64,000 nt of DNA from Chloroflexota bacterium (GTDB lineage Bacteria; Chloroflexota; Dehalococcoidia; Lucifugimonadales; SAR202-VII-2), in the NCBI GenBank assembly GCA_003228115.1, contig QEVV01000001.1, forward strand, positions 558,001-622,000. Reading direction: 5' to 3'. The notes beneath the pieces were generated by a model. That model saw only the letters and a program-made list of their open reading frames with translations. It did not search any database and was not told where the DNA came from. The position numbers and the translations under genes were made by a program. This document shows positions 62,271 to 64,000 of the stretch, piece after piece (position 1 is the first letter of the stretch; each line of letters starts with the position of its first letter).

Positions 62271-62729
62271 CTACAGAGCCTTCACTTCCTCAAGGATCTC
62301 CGCGGGCTCCGGAAGCATCCCGGGTCCGTAGAAGTGGACCTGCCGCACAATTCCTTCCTTGTCAACGATAACAACAGACCTCTTTGGAACACCGTTCTCA
62401 TCGTTGTAGACGCCATAGGCCTTGGTAACAGCACCCTTTGGCTCAAAGTCCGAAAGCACTGGATAAGGAATCTTCCCAAGCGACATGGCGAAGGCTTCCT
62501 GAACGGGAGCGCTGTCCACACTGATGCCCAGTACCTGGGCACCTGCCTCCTCGAACTGGGCGTTGGCACGCCTGAACGAGGAGACTTGGTGTGTTCAACC
62601 GCCGGTAAACGACAAGACGTGCCAGGAAAGAACGACGACCTTGTCGCCCTTGAACTGGCTCAGGCTAACCTCTGTGCCCTGATGAGACTTCAGCGTGAAG
62701 TCCGGGGCCGATTGTCCTACTTCCACCAT
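62271..62729 (-). CDS. selenocysteine-containing peroxiredoxin (AhpC/TSA family), 152 aa with Sec45 at in-frame TGA 62595-62597
   Basis: ORF fragments 62595..62822 and 62271..62519 share a frame; readthrough gives MVEVGQSAPDFTLKSHQGTEVSLSQFKGDKVVVLSWHVLSFTGG[U]THQVSSFRRANAQFEEAGAQVLGISVDSAPVQEAFA...; GGAGGA RBS before ATG 62729. Confidence 0.88.
62547..62583 (-). promoter_or_regulatory. bacterial SECIS-like hairpin immediately 3' of the TGA
   Basis: CUCCUCG-UUCA-GGCGU-GCCA-ACGCC-CAGUU-CGAGGAG: 7-bp lower and 5-bp upper stem, apical loop starting with G, 27 nt after UGA. Confidence 0.75.
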
Positions 62730-62982
62730 AACGTTCCTCCTGTTTGACTGGGTGGTGAGGATTACACCTTTGCTGGCGACAGTATATACGTACCAGAGCG
62801 GGCCTGTATTGGGCCTGACCATCCTTTCGCAGGTTGCATGGCGTGGCTAAATAATAGCCAAATCCTTCCGTCTCCAAAGAGATCTCCGGTCCATTTGACG
62901 CTGCATCACCGCGTGCCTACAATCGTGCCAACCCACGAGGGTGCATTACCTAAATCCCCAGCCCTACAAGAGAGGAACGGCA

Positions 62983-63729
62983 ATGGGTCAACTAGACGGC
63001 AAACGGGCCATTGTAACCGGAGGAGCGTCAGGATTCGGCAAGGTCATATCGCAAGCCCTCGCCCGAGAAGGAGCGTCGGTGGCAGTTTGGGACGTCCGGA
63101 AGGAAGGCGCCGAAGGCACCGCTAAGACGGTTGAGGCCGCCGGCGGCAAAGCGACCGGCGTTGCCGTTGATGTATCCGACTCCGCATCCGTACAGATGGC
63201 CATGGCTCAATCAGTCGAAGCACTTGGGGGCGTCGACATCATGGTCAACTGTGCCGGCGTTATGTACAGAACGCCGATCATTGAAATGCCGGTGGAGGAA
63301 TGGACGCAGGTTATCAGCATCAACCTGACAGGCATGTTCCTCTGTTGCCAGGCCGTCAGCCGCCAGATGATCGAACAAGGGACCGGCGGGAAAATCGTCA
63401 ACTTTGCGTCGGGACGGGGTGTTACCGGCTCGGTAAACAGCGCCCACTACGCAGCCTCCAAAGGCGGAGTACTGGCCTTTACTACGACCTTGGGCATGGA
63501 GGTGGCGCCGCACGGCATCAACGCCAATTCCATTTGCCCTGGAGCCACCGATACTCCGATGATGCGGGGCGGCCTGACTGAAGAGCAGGTTCAGTCCCGC
63601 ATGAGTTCCGATGTCCCCTACAACAAGCGCATCGGTAAACCAGAGGACATCATCGGCCCGATCTTGTTTCTCGTCTCAGAGAGCAGCAAGGACATGTACG
63701 GTCAAACCTTGTTTATCAAAACGCCGTAG
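62983..63729 (+). CDS. SDR family oxidoreductase
   Basis: MGQLDGKRAIVTGGASGFGKVISQALAREGASVAVWDVR; YAASKGGVLAFT. Confidence 0.93.
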   Translation: MGQLDGKRAIVTGGASGFGKVISQALAREGASVAVWDVRKEGAEGTAKTVEAAGGKATGVAVDVSDSASVQMAMAQSVEALGGVDIMVNCAGVMYRTPIIEMPVEEWTQVISINLTGMFLCCQAVSRQMIEQGTGGKIVNFASGRGVTGSVNSAHYAASKGGVLAFTTTLGMEVAPHGINANSICPGATDTPMMRGGLTEEQVQSRMSSDVPYNKRIGKPEDIIGPILFLVSESSKDMYGQTLFIKTP

Positions 63730-63740
63730 CTGGGGGAAGT

Positions 63741-64000
63741 ATGGGACTGCTTGACGGAAAGAAAGGGATAGTCACTGGCGGTGGTTCCGGTCTCGGGCGC
63801 GCCAACTCCCTGGGCCTCGCTGCAGAGGGGGCTGAGATTGCCGTCGCTGATCTTCGGCTGGAAACGGCTCAGAAAACCGCCAGCGACATTGTAGCGGCGG
63901 GCGGCAAGGCCGTAGCCATCCAGGTAGACGTATCCAAGGGCGACGAAGTGCAGACGCTGGTGGACAAAGCGGCTGAGTCCTTGGGCCGCATCGACCTATT
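63741..64000 (+). CDS. SDR family oxidoreductase, truncated by window end
   Basis: MGLLDGKKGIVTGGGSGLGRANSLGLAAEGAEIAVADLRLETAQKTASDIVAAGGKAVAIQVDVSKG. Confidence 0.9.
   Translation, partial: MGLLDGKKGIVTGGGSGLGRANSLGLAAEGAEIAVADLRLETAQKTASDIVAAGGKAVAIQVDVSKGDEVQTLVDKAAESLGRIDL

Overview
This window is a dense bacterial chromosome segment. Gene content and synteny suggest a Chloroflexota (SAR202/Dehalococcoidia-like) genome, which is inference from protein character only. Main blocks: recG; cupins, a CoA-transferase subunit and an MFS transporter; radC; rplL-rplJ-rplA-rplK-nusG-secE-rpmG-tuf with three tRNAs; a CaiB / maleate isomerase-like / VOC / Ldh2 catabolic cluster; an alternative complex III (ACIII) locus; rpsU; polA-hicAB; mutM; an inositol-lipid cluster (ino1, PimA-like GT, CDP-alcohol transferase); prfB; nfi; serS/HAD/lysS; greA; ftsH; ligA; era; a second accessory stretch; tRNA-Glu/Gln; trmI; ridA; a peroxiredoxin and SDRs. 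No CRISPR array, prophage or IS element was seen. Best second-look items: (1) a peroxiredoxin gene (62271-62729, minus) with an in-frame TGA exactly at the expected peroxidatic Cys (SFTGG-U-THQ), followed by a bacterial-SECIS-like hairpin, so a probable selenoprotein that the ORF track splits; (2) an FtsH with about 79 aa inserted in its protease domain that resembles its own N-terminal extracytoplasmic domain; (3) a hicAB toxin-antitoxin pair bracketed by a 38-bp direct duplication of the polA 3' end; (4) prfB with an intact +1 programmed frameshift site (CTT TGA), missed by the ORF track; (5) an ACIII locus with a split ActB.
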